A stretch of 64,000 bases of DNA from Syncephalis plumigaleata (lineage: Eukaryota; Zoopagomycota; Zoopagomycetes; Zoopagales; Piptocephalidaceae): NCBI GenBank assembly GCA_025201365.1, contig JAIXMF010000005.1, forward strand, positions 744,001-808,000, written 5' to 3'. Both the position numbers and the translations under genes were made by a program. Within the stretch, counting starts at the first letter, position 1. The number at the start of each line of letters is the position of its first letter. Below the pieces are notes generated by a model. It was given only the letters and a program-made list of their open reading frames with translations, had not been told where the DNA came from and made no database searches. Below, piece after piece: positions 1-14,386 of the stretch.

Positions 1-802
1 AATAATAACAATAATATGTATAGTGAACGCACAACTATTGTATCGATTAACCGATTTGAACGAAAGAAAAACATAGCACTGGCTATTCGAGCATTTGTCA
101 AATTAAGAGATGATGCCATCGTGTCGAATGATGAATTCCAACAATTACGACTTGTCATTGCTGGTTAGTTGATAAACTCGATGCTGATTACACGCCTCAC
201 GCTAATCTTACTCGATAGGCGGTTACGACAAGCGTGTTATCGAGAATGTCGAGTATCTCGCCGAGCTAGATCAATTGGCCAAGATGGATTATAATCTCGT
301 CACGTATACGGCATGGGATCATACGCTATCTACACCGGAACATGCGCAAGTAGTATTCCTACCGTCATTCGACGAGGTACAACGCAGCTATCTATTGGAT
401 CAGGCACGATGCCTGGTTTACACGCCGAGTGGCGAGCATTTCGGTATTGTACCGGTAGAGGCAATGTACGCCAAATTACCGGTGGTTGCCGTGGCAGATG
501 GCGGTCCCACCGAGACCGTTCTCAACGACGAGACAGGCTACCTATGTCAGGCTAATCCGACGGAATTTGCCACGGCCATCGGGCGTCTACTATCCAAGGA
601 GGCATCGGCCACCATGGGGGAACAAGGTCGCGAATGGGTGCGTCGTCAGTTCACATTGACGGCATTCGTGGATAGACTCGACGAGATGCTGTCCAATCTG
701 GCTGCACTGCCTAAATCGCGCGAGCACTCATTACTTGAACCGTTACTACTATTTGTTCTTAGTGTTCTAATGCCATTCTTCGTGTTTCTCTACTTTTATT
801 AA
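1..802 (+). CDS. ALG2: ALG2 alpha-1,3/1,6-mannosyltransferase, C-terminal part (cut by left edge)
   Basis: ALG2 adds the second and third mannose to the dolichol-linked oligosaccharide on the cytosolic face of the ER. Two exons are visible, 1-163 and 219-802, joined across a 55-bp intron (GTTAGT donor, TAG acceptor) with the frame kept as VIAGGYDK. The first exon carries the GT4 signature SINRFERKKN. The second carries the E-X7-E sugar-nucleotide region SGEHFGIVPVEAM followed by ADGGPTETV. The last ~20 residues form a hydrophobic segment, as in fungal ALG2 membrane-anchored tails. The N-terminal half lies outside the window. The stop is TAA at 800-802. Family identity is firm. Confidence 0.93.
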
Positions 803-927
803 CCATGCTTATGGCGAGCATATTCATGCATTGCATGCCATACATCATGTATAAGAGATCTAATGAATAATCGACGAGATGCAAGATGATAACGGATACG
901 AGGGTGATATCCACTGTTGTTATTCTA

Positions 928-1516
928 TTAATAAAGATGACGAAAGTTTATTTCATGTACCGTGTCAATTTGACTGTAGGCACCGGAGATAATCTGGACG
1001 GATGTCAAGTCTTTGGCAACATTCGGTTTTTTGTCGTAGTACTTTCGTATGAATTTGCCCTGCATCTTGCCATAGTCATGTCGATCGAGAATGTCCACCT
1101 TATTCATCTCATTCTGCAGTGCTGTCGTTGCCTTCGTCGTGTCGTCCTCTTCTTGACTAGGCCATGCAATGCCAAAGATTGACAGAAACATGAGGGCGCG
1201 AATAACGTAGCTCGTATCATGAATGACATGATCGATAGCGCTGCGCATGACATCAATCTTTTGCGTATTCGAAGTGTGCTTCTTCTCTATCTCGAATAGT
1301 ATAAATGTAAAACAGGCAAGTGCCGTGAAACATGTATACTATCATAGTATCACGATAAGTAACATGTCATGCACCTATTATGCTTGCAATGTCAAAAGTG
1401 AACATACCTGAATGAAGCGTGCCTTTATTACTAAATTCTTACGTAGTTGATATGTCTTCCAAGCGAACCATAATGCTAGCACATCAACATGAATTAGCCT
1501 GTCATTCATGTACATG

Positions 1517-1601
<85 letters not shown>

Positions 1602-3125
1602 GTGATGTCAATTCATCGTTGACTTACTAAATCCACCAAAGTTTATAATGCCCACGTAGTTGGTGCCTCGTGCCATCTTACTTAGATGCGTGCTGTTTTG
1701 CACTTTAGTCAGTGTAATGCCGTATAATGCTAGCATGCGAAGAACAAATGCAACAATGCTCACGAGTAGATCGATAATCACGAAGAGTCGGAAGCTCACA
1801 AGGGTTGGAAATGCAAATAATCGTTTGCCAAGAAATGACCTAATCACCATCTACGATTAATAACAATTGCTTACATAATGATATCGATTACTTGCCAGTA
1901 CAAAAGAATCAAGTCAAATGGTATTTTGGATAGTGTGTCATTAATGAGAGCAAGTACGTGCCCCGAGAAACTAATGTACGGCAAAGGAAGGTGGAGCATT
2001 AAGACTAGTGGTACATGTATACATGTATTAGTCGACGAGATAGACACGATTAAACTAAATAATGCGGCTACATTATCTGATTGTAACTTACCAATACAAT
2101 AAACAAATGTTACAGAAAAGACCGCTATACGAAGATCCCTTTTGATTTTACGAAAGAATAGTAATCGTAGTAAACGACCATAGGCATACAGTGTGGCGAG
2201 AGATATCTACGTGCAATAAAGCGTTTAGTCGATGCTATTTACCGTATACGTGTATCTATATACTACTTACGACAAAAATGAATATCCAATGATGTACCAT
2301 GTATTTCGGTGATAGAAACCTCTCATTCCATGGACCTTTTTCTTTTAGATCATAATAATAATAATAGCAATAATAATACATCCACGAGTTAATCTTGTAA
2401 TTGATTACTACATCGTATCATTTGTCATCATTCGCTTTCCTTACCTTGAATGGCAACATACTGGAATGCAGGTGTTTTACTCAACTCTTCCTCAAGTATC
2501 TCGCTATGGGCACGATCCACCAAGGTTACCTTAATGGATGGTGGACCATCGGGTATTATAGAGGGATTACTAGTTCTATAGCCAATGGTATCGGGACCCC
2601 ATAGTGGTATGGTACGCGTTTCACGATCGAGTAATATGAGCAGGCTGGCCAACGGATACCCTAATTGTTGGTGTAATTCCTTCGATTGTATCTGAACTGC
2701 ATCACCAATCTAAATGATCATCGAGTAATCAGTGATGATTTGACAAATAAGCACTTGTGACATACCTGTGCAATAGTTTTACATTCAACATCGTAGGCTT
2801 CATTGATATTTATAACAAAGGCTATCGTTGCTGTGGCCGTGGCATTTATCGTTCCATTGATGGCTTTTAACGCGGATACCGAGGAATTGGCCCGTTTAAT
2901 ATCGAGTAGCGTGCAATTCTTGGTATCATTGTTGAAATACCAACGCACCGCTAAACCCGTTTGATTATAATACGGTTGCTGATGTAGGAAATAATCGGAT
3001 GTAGGCATTGTACGAACAGTATTATGATTATCAAAGATAGCGAACAGTTCAGCCTGACCGGTATCCATGCCGTCAAGTAGCCAAAATACTAGTAAACATA
3101 AATACTTCCATTGAACAAGGTACAT
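928..3125 (-). CDS. 7TM receptor-like membrane protein with glycosylated ectodomain
   Basis: Not assigned to a named family. The start is ATG at 3125, opening a hydrophobic signal peptide (WKYLCLLVFWLLDG). An ectodomain of about 200 residues with many N-X-S/T sites follows. Exons by eye: 3125-2766, 2709-2445, 2335-2271, 2206 to about 1892 (read through, no intron needed), about 1850-1628, 1475-1408 and about 1335-928. The later exons encode about seven hydrophobic segments, e.g. HHWIFIFV, FRLFVIIDLLVSIVAFVLRM and ALACFTFILFE, so the layout is signal peptide, ectodomain, 7TM, cytosolic tail. This resembles GOST/GPR180-type or fungal GPCR-like proteins, but I see no diagnostic motif. The intron between 1627 and 1476 holds a (GAT)28 microsatellite. 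The junction near 1850-1892 is uncertain. Confidence 0.6.
1517..1600. repeat. (CAT)28 microsatellite
   Basis: Twenty-eight uninterrupted CAT units fill 84 bp inside an intron of the minus-strand 7TM gene, where they read (ATG)n/(GAT)n. Shorter CAT tracts lie at about 18271-18297 and 30552-30578. Read forward the tract gives a meaningless poly-Ile frame. Confidence 0.98.
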
Positions 3126-3828
3126 GCTGAGAATGAATAGGAGGAATAGGAGAATGAAGAAATGCTAATGAATAGTAGTTGCTTATGCTTATGCTTATGC
3201 TGTTGTTAAATAACAAGACCAAGTGGAACGAAAACAAAGGGAAATCTACCATTGTTCGATAGCGTTTCTTTTCGTCGACTTTGACGAAACCGTATCTTCA
3301 CCTTTGAAAATGATCACTAGTTTACATTGGCATGCTAGTCACACCTGTATTACTATGTCGAGCTATACTCACTACGAGTAGAACTACTATACCGGATTGC
3401 TACTAAATCGATATTCAGTTATGTCTTGGTCTATTAGATCAATGAGGATAAACGATATACTAATAGCAATAACAATATACATTTATTCTTATGCTTATTA
3501 TACTTGTTGCACGCGATAGATAAACCCTCACACGCACACGAGAGAACAATGAATTGATCAATGCTGATGCCTTTGCCAGTTGTATGGATAAACTCATCTT
3601 ATCTCATTTATGCTTGCTTGCATTCCCTATTCTTAACTACAACTAGCATTCTACAAATGATAGATGTCATGGATAAATAGAATGCTGTCCAATGATGGAG
3701 ATTATTTGTCAAATGCTAGCTCTCTTTAATTAGTAAATTGATCAAGAAATAAAAATGGCGATGATTATATCGAGTACGTTCACCGCTCTACTTCATTTAG
3801 CTCTTCTCTTTCTTTCTTTCTCCACATT
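3126..3828. other. Divergent intergenic region between the 7TM gene and selenoprotein H
   Basis: About 700 bp with no convincing coding region. It must hold the promoters of both divergent genes. A short tract of TTATGC units (about 3178-3200) and scattered homopolymers are present. A 70-codon frame from 3755 overlaps the first selenoprotein H exon in another phase and looks spurious. Confidence 0.6.
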
Positions 3829-4574
3829 ATGCCACCAGAATCACCGCCATCCAGGTCAACACGCCGTAGTACGCGTCAAACCAAGCGACCTTACACGTCG
3901 TCTGAAGTATCTAAACGTGTCGACAAAGGAACACGTAAAACAACCACCACAACAACTAGTAGTTTAACAGATTCGACTGAGATAACACCATTATCCAAAG
4001 TAGACTCAATAACTACGAGTGATAATCCATTAACGGTGGTATTTGAGCATTGGTGAGTCTGTCTGAATATATCTATTCATCTATCTAATATGCTAATCGT
4101 GATATTAGTAAAAGCTGACGAGTATATGGCCGGAATGCCAGCAGTATTAGCGATGTAACTATTTCATTATTGCTGCTATCATCATTTATAACTTCTACTA
4201 ATTTACTCTAATAGATGATCCTAGAACATTTCCCTAATGCTGTCATCCGGGTAAACGAGACAAAGCCTCGATCGAAAAGCTTTGAGATCACCATTCATAC
4301 GAGTGATAATTCTACTATATCAGATGGTCAACTAGTTTGGAGTGGTATTAAAAAGGTAAGCAAAGCAGTAGGATAATAGCCATACAATAACTACATGCAA
4401 ATAAACGAATCAGTATGCTAATGATCTGTTATTATAATTAAAAAGGGCCCACCACGAAAGGAGAAATTCCCTGATCCTGTAGCTATCGTGCAAATGATCA
4501 AAGAAGCCGTGCTTGGTACTGATACATCAACATCAGCATCGGCATCAGCATCAGCATCAGCATCTGCTCATTAG
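3829..4574 (+). CDS. SELENOH: Selenoprotein H with in-frame UGA (Sec) codon
   Basis: Nuclear Rdx-family thiol-redox protein. Four exons: 3829-4052, 4109-4154, 4215-4355, 4446-4574. Exon 1 encodes a basic Ser/Thr-rich N-terminus resembling the nuclear-localisation region of animal SELENOH and ends in TVVFEH plus TG. The 46-bp second exon completes Cys and reads C-K-S-(TGA)-R-V-Y-G-R-N-A, matching animal SELENOH (CTSU followed by RVYGRNA). Exon 3 gives VNETKPRSKSFEITIHT and LVWSGIKK. Exon 4 gives GPPRKEKFPDP, the family's closing motif, then an Ala/Ser tail. All exons join in phase only if TGA at 4116-4118 is read through as Sec. TGA is an ordinary stop elsewhere in the window (EMC2, the siderophore synthetase), so this is recoding and not code reassignment. 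Confidence 0.9.
4116..4118 (+). other. UGA selenocysteine codon in CxxU motif
   Basis: The TGA occupies the U of the C-x-x-U redox motif, with conserved RVYGRNA directly after it and an open frame through two more spliced exons. Confidence 0.88.
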
Positions 4575-5187
4575 TTACACTGCTCTAATGAATGACGCGC
4601 AATAATAGCGATGAACCTAGCACTGACGATTACTCGGCGTATAAACCTAAATATCCATCGCTACACAAAGTATATACTTTTAAAGCGAACGTCGTAGTAG
4701 TCTGACTAGCTTTTATATCTAAATCTACATGCTAGATATAATAATGGTTGTTCTTGCTATATTCAAGTCATGCATTAGATGATAAGTTAGAATTGATTAA
4801 CTAGTAATAGTAATAAACAGATATATCAATTCATTATTGACATTCTAAAGATGATATGAATAGTAACTGCACTATTTATTTAATAGATTGTATATGTGTA
4901 TGTATAACATATATTGCTCAATGGATTGCTTATTCATCTATTCATTCATGGATGATGATGATGATGATGACAAGCTTATTTGGAATATGACCATGAATAA
5001 ACATGATTAGTTATTTATAAGAAGATGAAGATGAAGAAAACGAACGAACAAACTAAATTGCCATATCCAATCGATCTAATAGTCGCATTGTAATCAATAA
5101 ACATGCTACGCACACACACACACTAATATAATGATAACACAACCGTGCTTAGTCTTCCTTATAGGTTGTTGTTGCTAACTATGCTCC
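4575..5187 (+). other. Selenoprotein H 3' region, expected to hold a SECIS element
   Basis: About 610 bp between the convergent selenoprotein H and kinesin genes. A SECIS should lie here. I found no textbook one by eye. The best candidate is at 4703-4738: TGAC, then TAGC pairing with GCTA, an AAA in the apical part at 4721-4723, and GATA on the 3' side. Its central helix has mismatches and its lower helix is weak. AATAAA-like signals lie around 4812. Confidence 0.35.
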
Positions 5188-8549
<3,362 letters not shown>

Positions 8550-9846
8550 GATGGCGTGCACGCGTATGTCTGCTTGTCTGACTGTATGCTTGTCTGTCTG
8601 ACTGTATGCCTGTTTGTGATGGATGAGAAAGGAAGCGAGCGAGCGAGCGAGTAAGTAAGCGTGACTATGCTTCCAAGTGACAAGGCAAACCTCACGCGTG
8701 TCGTGGCAGTTGATTGTGTGGTTACGGCCAACCCTTCGGTAGAGATAATATAAGTGTATATATGCGAGTGTGTGTATATGTGTATCCAATAGAATAACTG
8801 CAAGCTTGCCTAGATATGCACTATTACCGCCAATGCTTATCGGTTAATATTTGCTGTACTAACAGTAACAATGATGATAGGGTTGTGTAAGTACGAGGAA
8901 TAAACAGAGAAAGAGGCAGAGAAACAAAAGACCGCCAACGTTGATGCTTACCACTAATAGTGCATATACAAGCGGTAGAAAAGGTAAATAGTAAAAAAGG
9001 ATATTTCAGATGAATAGCAATGTTAATACGGCCTATACGCGACCATAAGTCTCAAGCGTATATGGAAACCAAACAATGCGTTCGAATTTGATAACACAAA
9101 TGAAAGAGTAAGGAAGTTGACGAGATTTGAAGAATAAAAAGTAAGAAGCAGGTAAGCAGGTAAGAAGAAGGAGAGAAAGGAGAGAGGAGAAGAGAGAGAG
9201 AACGACAAGCGGAGTAATGGTGTAATCGACGGAAAAAGAAACGATGCAGCACTACGTGCCACTTCTACACTATGCCGTCTCCTTTCCGTCACAGTAACTT
9301 GCACTACTGCTGCTATTACTATACTATTGAGAGTATATAACAAGAACCTTATCAGCTTGATAGTAATAGAAGCTGGTATACAATTAGACAAAGATGGATA
9401 TTGGCAATGTGTTCCACGAGTAAAAGCAATAATGTTACGACTAGTAAGATACTATTTACAAATCCATTCATGCTACTTCTTATATACGCATTATCTATAC
9501 ATTTCATGATTGCTTATCTATTCATAGAATCACATTACTATTGTCATAGAATCTTGCTACATAAATGTAGATGTATATCCGATGATTGATCAAATGAACA
9601 CTTTTAGTAGTACAATAAGTAAAATGCTCATACAGATCATTTATTAAATGATTGCTCACTCGGTTACTACTAGTAGTAGCAGTGTTATTGATCCTTTTAT
9701 TCACCTATTCGTGTTCACTCTTTTGCCCAATCCTTCCTGTTCCTCCTCCTCTTGCTCTTCTTCTTGTCTATTTCATTGAACGTAGCGTGGACGTTTACGT
9801 AGCTATATCGTTGCTCTCTCTCTATATACATTGACTAATCTATAGT
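8550..9846. other. Intergenic, divergent kinesin-13 / EMC2 promoters
   Basis: About 1.3 kb with no supported gene. It holds GCGA and AGAG simple-sequence tracts, a GAGA-rich stretch at about 9170-9210 and TATATG-type runs. Hydrophobic frames here (for instance the minus-strand one at 9023-9391) are translations of purine/pyrimidine-skewed sequence. Confidence 0.6.
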
Positions 9847-11184
9847 ATGACCCAGTCAGTGTCCTTATCGAATAGTCAGTTGGCTGCCACGCTGGCTGAA
9901 TATCGTCAGCGGTGTGACGGACCACCTGACCTCGTAGTGCAATATGGTGAACAACTAATGCTAGCTGGTTATACGTCACAACTTGGTGATGAAGTATGGG
10001 CGTTCTACGAGCAACTATTTGTGGCTGCGCTACATACGGCACGATGGCCCTTGGCTCAAGTAAGAAGTGCAAGCTAATAATAATAGTAGTAGTAGAAACT
10101 AACGTGGATTACCCTTGATCGTTCTAGTCTTGTCTAGATGCACTTAATGCACGTTTTCCCGGTTCAACGCGTGTTGGTCGTCTCGAGGGTATGCTACACG
10201 AGGCCAAGGGCAATATCGAGGTAGCGAGTAATTTGTACGCTTCACTTCTAGAGACCGACGAAACAAATATGGTGAGTGGTCATCAATTATAAGCTAGAAC
10301 TACGAGAAGTAACCGGTGATTGTTTATTCATATTGCAATAATACAACACGATAGTTGGCAGCAAAACGACATATCGTCATTCTAAAGCAAACTGGCCGTA
10401 TACAAAATGCTATTACTGCACTGACGAACTATCTCGACACGTACTACTCGGATCAAGAAGCATGGATGGAGTTATGCGAGTTATATCTAAATGAATGCAT
10501 GCAAGTAGACAATAGATCAATGCATATATATATAACGAGCAATCAAATCATCTAACCTACAAGCGATCTATACTATTGTGTATTTCCAGGTATGCTCAAG
10601 CTATATTCTGTATGGAAGAAGTGATTGTTATGCAACCTCAGAATCCAGGTTTTCATCTCAAATATGCCGAGGTAAGATGAATAATGCCAGTGTGTATGTC
10701 ACTCATTACCCCTTAGACATGCTAACAATTGGCAATAATCATAGATACTGTATACAACTGGTCAAATTGCCTTGGCTCTTAAAGAGTATTGCCGTGTAGT
10801 TGAACTGAGTCCAACTCAGATACGAGCATGGTATGGCGTTAAACTGGTAGGTATAATCGTAATGAACATGCTTAATGATTAATGATTGTATAGTGTACTA
10901 CGCAATTGTTGAAATCGCGTTCCACCACGTCAAATACTGGTAGTGGACATGCAACAGTGACAACAACCACATCATCATCATCATCACGTAGTCATGGCTT
11001 AGTGACGCAATCGGTGGAACCACCTACTGAGAAGATACTTTACGAATTAGATGCACTCGCTACTGATCGATTATCTGCAGCTTATGCGCGTGGTCCTGCA
11101 ACAACCTCGACTGGATCATCGCCAGTGAATGTACGATCCGTTGTTGATATTTGGCTTCGTAATCGATCAGTGTCCAAGAATTGA
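9847..11184 (+). CDS. EMC2: ER membrane protein complex subunit 2 (TPR protein)
   Basis: Cytosolic TPR scaffold of the EMC insertase, which inserts tail-anchored and multipass proteins. Six exons: 9847-10059, 10128-10271, 10355-10500, 10590-10671, 10745-10846, 10894-11184. Recognisable blocks are GDEVWAFYEQLFVAAL, RVGRLEGMLHEAKG, DQEAWMELCELYL, FCMEEVIVMQPQNP and ILYTTGQI, in the same order as animal EMC2. The third intron uses a GC donor (GCAAGT at 10501). Only that site restores the conserved ECMYAQAIFCMEE junction. The C-terminal exon adds a Ser/Thr-rich insert before a short helical end and a TGA stop. Confidence 0.93.
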
Positions 11185-11945
11185 AGACAATGAAAATACT
11201 CTAGGATATCATCGTAATAAATGTATTTAAAAGAACATGTCTAATTTTCATTCCTATTGTTATTAATGTGTCATTTATACAAGTGAAGAGAGATAATAGC
11301 AAATAACAATGAATAGAAAACTGATCGAGGAAAAAAGAAAAGAAAAGTGATGAATGATCTCTGTCGTATTTGAACAGCTACTAATATATATGTATAGATA
11401 TATAATAGGATTGACTGCTCATCAAGATGAACTAACAAAGAACAACATGAATGACTGAATGAATGAATAGATGAATAGCAACAATATGATATTCCTACTC
11501 TTCTTTGGAAGTGTATATAATTAGGTACCTGTCCAGCATCATCATCGTCATCGCCATCGTCAATCAATCAATCAATCAATCAGTCAGTCAGTTAGAAAGA
11601 AATAGCCAAAAGAATACTAGCGTGTAAGTGTGTAGACGCAAATGAACAATGGTCTATCTCACATCAAGCAATTGTGTGATGGCTTTTATGGTGATGATAT
11701 GGAGGAGAGGATAGCGCAAGAAATAAATCATGAAAACGCAATCAAAACATGCTAAGGAGAAGGAGAACAAATGAAAAATGAATATTGCCGTAGTAGTAGT
11801 AGTAGTAGTAATGGTGAGGTAGTGAAAGTAGTATACGGGCTGAGAAACAAGTGCAAAAACAAACAAACAAACGAACGAACAAACAACAAAACACAAATGA
11901 CAAGTATGATGATGATGATGGTTGACTACTGAAGAAAAGAAATGT
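11185..11945. other. Convergent intergenic region (EMC2 and PDE 3' ends)
   Basis: About 760 bp with no supported gene. It holds polyadenylation-like AATAAA at about 11216, an (AATC)n then (AGTC)n tract at about 11561-11593, (AGT)n at about 11790-11810 and AAAC/AACG repeats at about 11860-11890. Confidence 0.65.
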
Positions 11946-14386
11946 CTAGCTGAACAAGTAATCGGCTACCGCATCAGAGAATCGTCGTTGACTACATACG
12001 CTAAGACGACTTGATAAACGACGTGCCACTGTAGCTGGTGGTGTTGGCATAGCCACTGCTGTACCATTGGACGTACGTGTGATACACTCGCCAGATAATG
12101 GTCGACGAGGACGGGCCACCACATCTGATTTGACTGACAACTGCGAGTTGGAGCGATGCTTGTTCTTTTTCAGACCTGGATACGGCAGGGAGAGACGGCG
12201 TGCATGTGCGGTTGCTTCTTCCCCGAGAACACGCTCGTTAGCACGTCGAGATGAACCGGCAATGCTGGGTGAGCTAGCACTGATGGCATTGTGTTTCTCG
12301 ATTGTGCCGCCAATTCCGAGGCACGTATTTCCTCCCATGTGGTCTTGTTAGAGGATAGTTGGTCCACGGTATACTGCAGTTCAGGGAACACTTGAGATAC
12401 CGCGGCGAATAGTGGCATTGCTAATGCGCTGATAAAGTCGATCTGCGACTTGGCCTGTGCTACGGGTGAATCGTCGACCGGCATCGACACGGGTACACCC
12501 ATCTTTTTCTCTAATTCTGATTGCATTGCAAACTCACGCAGCAGTTCTTGACTCCACTGACGGGCAATCTTGAATGGTCGTGTCGCATTACAAATGTCGG
12601 CACACTTGATGATGGCGGCGGTTAATAGACGACGATCCGAATCGGTGACGGGCGTGTCGATATTGGCCAATTGTTGAATACGATCGGATTGCCCGTGAAT
12701 TTGACGTACGTAATCAAAATGCGTGCCCATATCAGTAGCAAGAATGGCATTGACTACTGTGGAACGGAAATCTACACACACACACATCATTGATTGATTG
12801 ATTAGTTAGTTAATTAGCTATAATCACATTATGCAATAATAAAGTCATTTACCTTTAAATACGGGACTTTGATCGTTATCATAAAAGTTCAATCCATGCT
12901 TACGCATCAATAGGAATAGTGATGTGGCATGATAGTTCTCGAGTACCGACTGATCGTTGTATAGTTCGGCGAGTGGCGTGCGCGCATTAATCATGTAAAA
13001 GTTGTTAACACCAGGATGACCCACGTCATGTCCAAGACTGGCCACCATCAATGCGAACACGTCCTTTGCTCGGAACACACGATGAAGAGCGGCGTGTCTC
13101 TTTTGCGCTGCATCGTCCAGCTCTTTTGATTCTCTTTTATCATTAGGAATGATCCCCAATGCGTTAAGGATGTAGAATGTAGCCTGTAATACATCGACTG
13201 CATGATAGAAATCGTGATATGGATTGGTGGCATGATACGAACTACGAATGGCCAATATAAAGCGATGCAGTGTATCTAGATGATCATTTTGAATGATTAT
13301 ATTGTTAACTACTATTGCTACTATTGTTATAATTTACTATCGATGCTTACCTTGCGTTGCGTGAATAGTCTCCAATCCATCCATCGACATCACTTTTACG
13401 AATATAATTTCTACACAACGAAGAAGGTCCTCGTCCGATAGATCGTGTGGACAGAATGACCAGCTATTCAGTTGAAGACATAGAAATTGGTGCCGCTCCT
13501 GAGCAGCATTGCTATCTAGACGTGGAAAATCTAAAGGATCCACACGACGAAACGGTGGCGTATAATAGTTGACTATCATTTCCGCAAGACTGCAAAACAA
13601 CAATCTTCAAGTTAGTACGCAATTGATTGACAATCTCAATAGGGTAAACACGCATTAATAATGCTATTTCTTTCACTTACGTTGCATCTCTCGAGAATGT
13701 TTCCGCTAAACGTTCTTCTAAGAACTCGCCGTTATACTGACGTAGACGAGCCATTTCTAGCGCGTTCACCGGCACTTGGAACTCGCCATCCTTCCTGAGT
13801 CGACGTAGCACGTTCAACCATAGCGTTTTAACTACCTCGGACCCAATGGGTTTTACAAGGTAGTCCGCGGCACCCAAGTTGAGGCAATGGGTCATCAGGT
13901 CGGGCGATGGGTTATGCGAGCAAACGATGGGATACACCTGCTTGATGAGGCCGGCTTGTAGTTCGTCGGCCACCACCTTCAAGAAATCCAAACCGTACAT
14001 GTCCTCTAATTCCACGCCAGAATCGTGTTTGGGCGCTTCATCCTCTTGGGAGAGAAATGATCCAAATCAATGAGAAGGATCGTGTTACGACCGGGATGCT
14101 GAGTGTGCAGACTGGACAAGGCGATTTGTCCGCAGGTAACCGCGGTGACATGCGAATAAGTCTCGAGCAAGGCCTGAATGAATTCTAATGCTTGTCTATT
14201 CTCCTCTCTAACCGCCGCTGGATCCTGCGGTCTACGATAACGCTCACAATGACAGGGGCCTGTCAAGTATTTACGACCATACGATGTAACGTGCGGACAG
14301 GCGGTGCGTGCAACGTATAGGCCAGAGCCACTGTCGTTCAAATACGTGCTGCCGACTAGTAGAACATTACAGCCGGCCGGGTCCAT
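11946..14386 (-). CDS. RegA-like 3',5'-cyclic nucleotide phosphodiesterase with receiver-like domain
   Basis: Hydrolyses cAMP/cGMP. The start is ATG at 14386. Exons: 14386 to about 13681 (junction issue near 14046), 13589-13351, 13275-12853, 12771-11946. The N-terminus resembles a response-regulator receiver: VLLVGS (first strand, usual acidic pair missing), TILLIDLDHF (third strand with possible phospho-Asp) and GAADYLVKPI (Lys-Pro motif). The PDEase I domain follows: NPYHDFYHAVDV, GHDVGHPGVNNFY, KCADICNATRP. The tail is basic and Ser/Arg-rich with possible PKA sites (RRLSLP, RRFSDA). Between the third receiver strand and EDEAPKHD the frame shifts by one base. Either a base is missing in CCC at about 14048, or 14088-14045 (GTAACA...AAG) is a 44-bp intron that would remove that strand. 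A second change lies near 12300. Confidence 0.88.

Noticed and set aside
1419-1622. Open frame coding a long poly-Ile run
   Set aside because: It is only the (CAT)28 microsatellite read forward, inside an intron of the opposite-strand gene.
4116-4118. Genome-wide reassignment of UGA to an amino acid
   Set aside because: UGA is the normal stop of EMC2 and the siderophore synthetase, and out-of-frame behaviour elsewhere is ordinary; recoding at one CxxU site explains the data better.
9023-9391. 122-aa hydrophobic minus-strand frame
   Set aside because: Same low-complexity explanation (GAGAAGG tracts).
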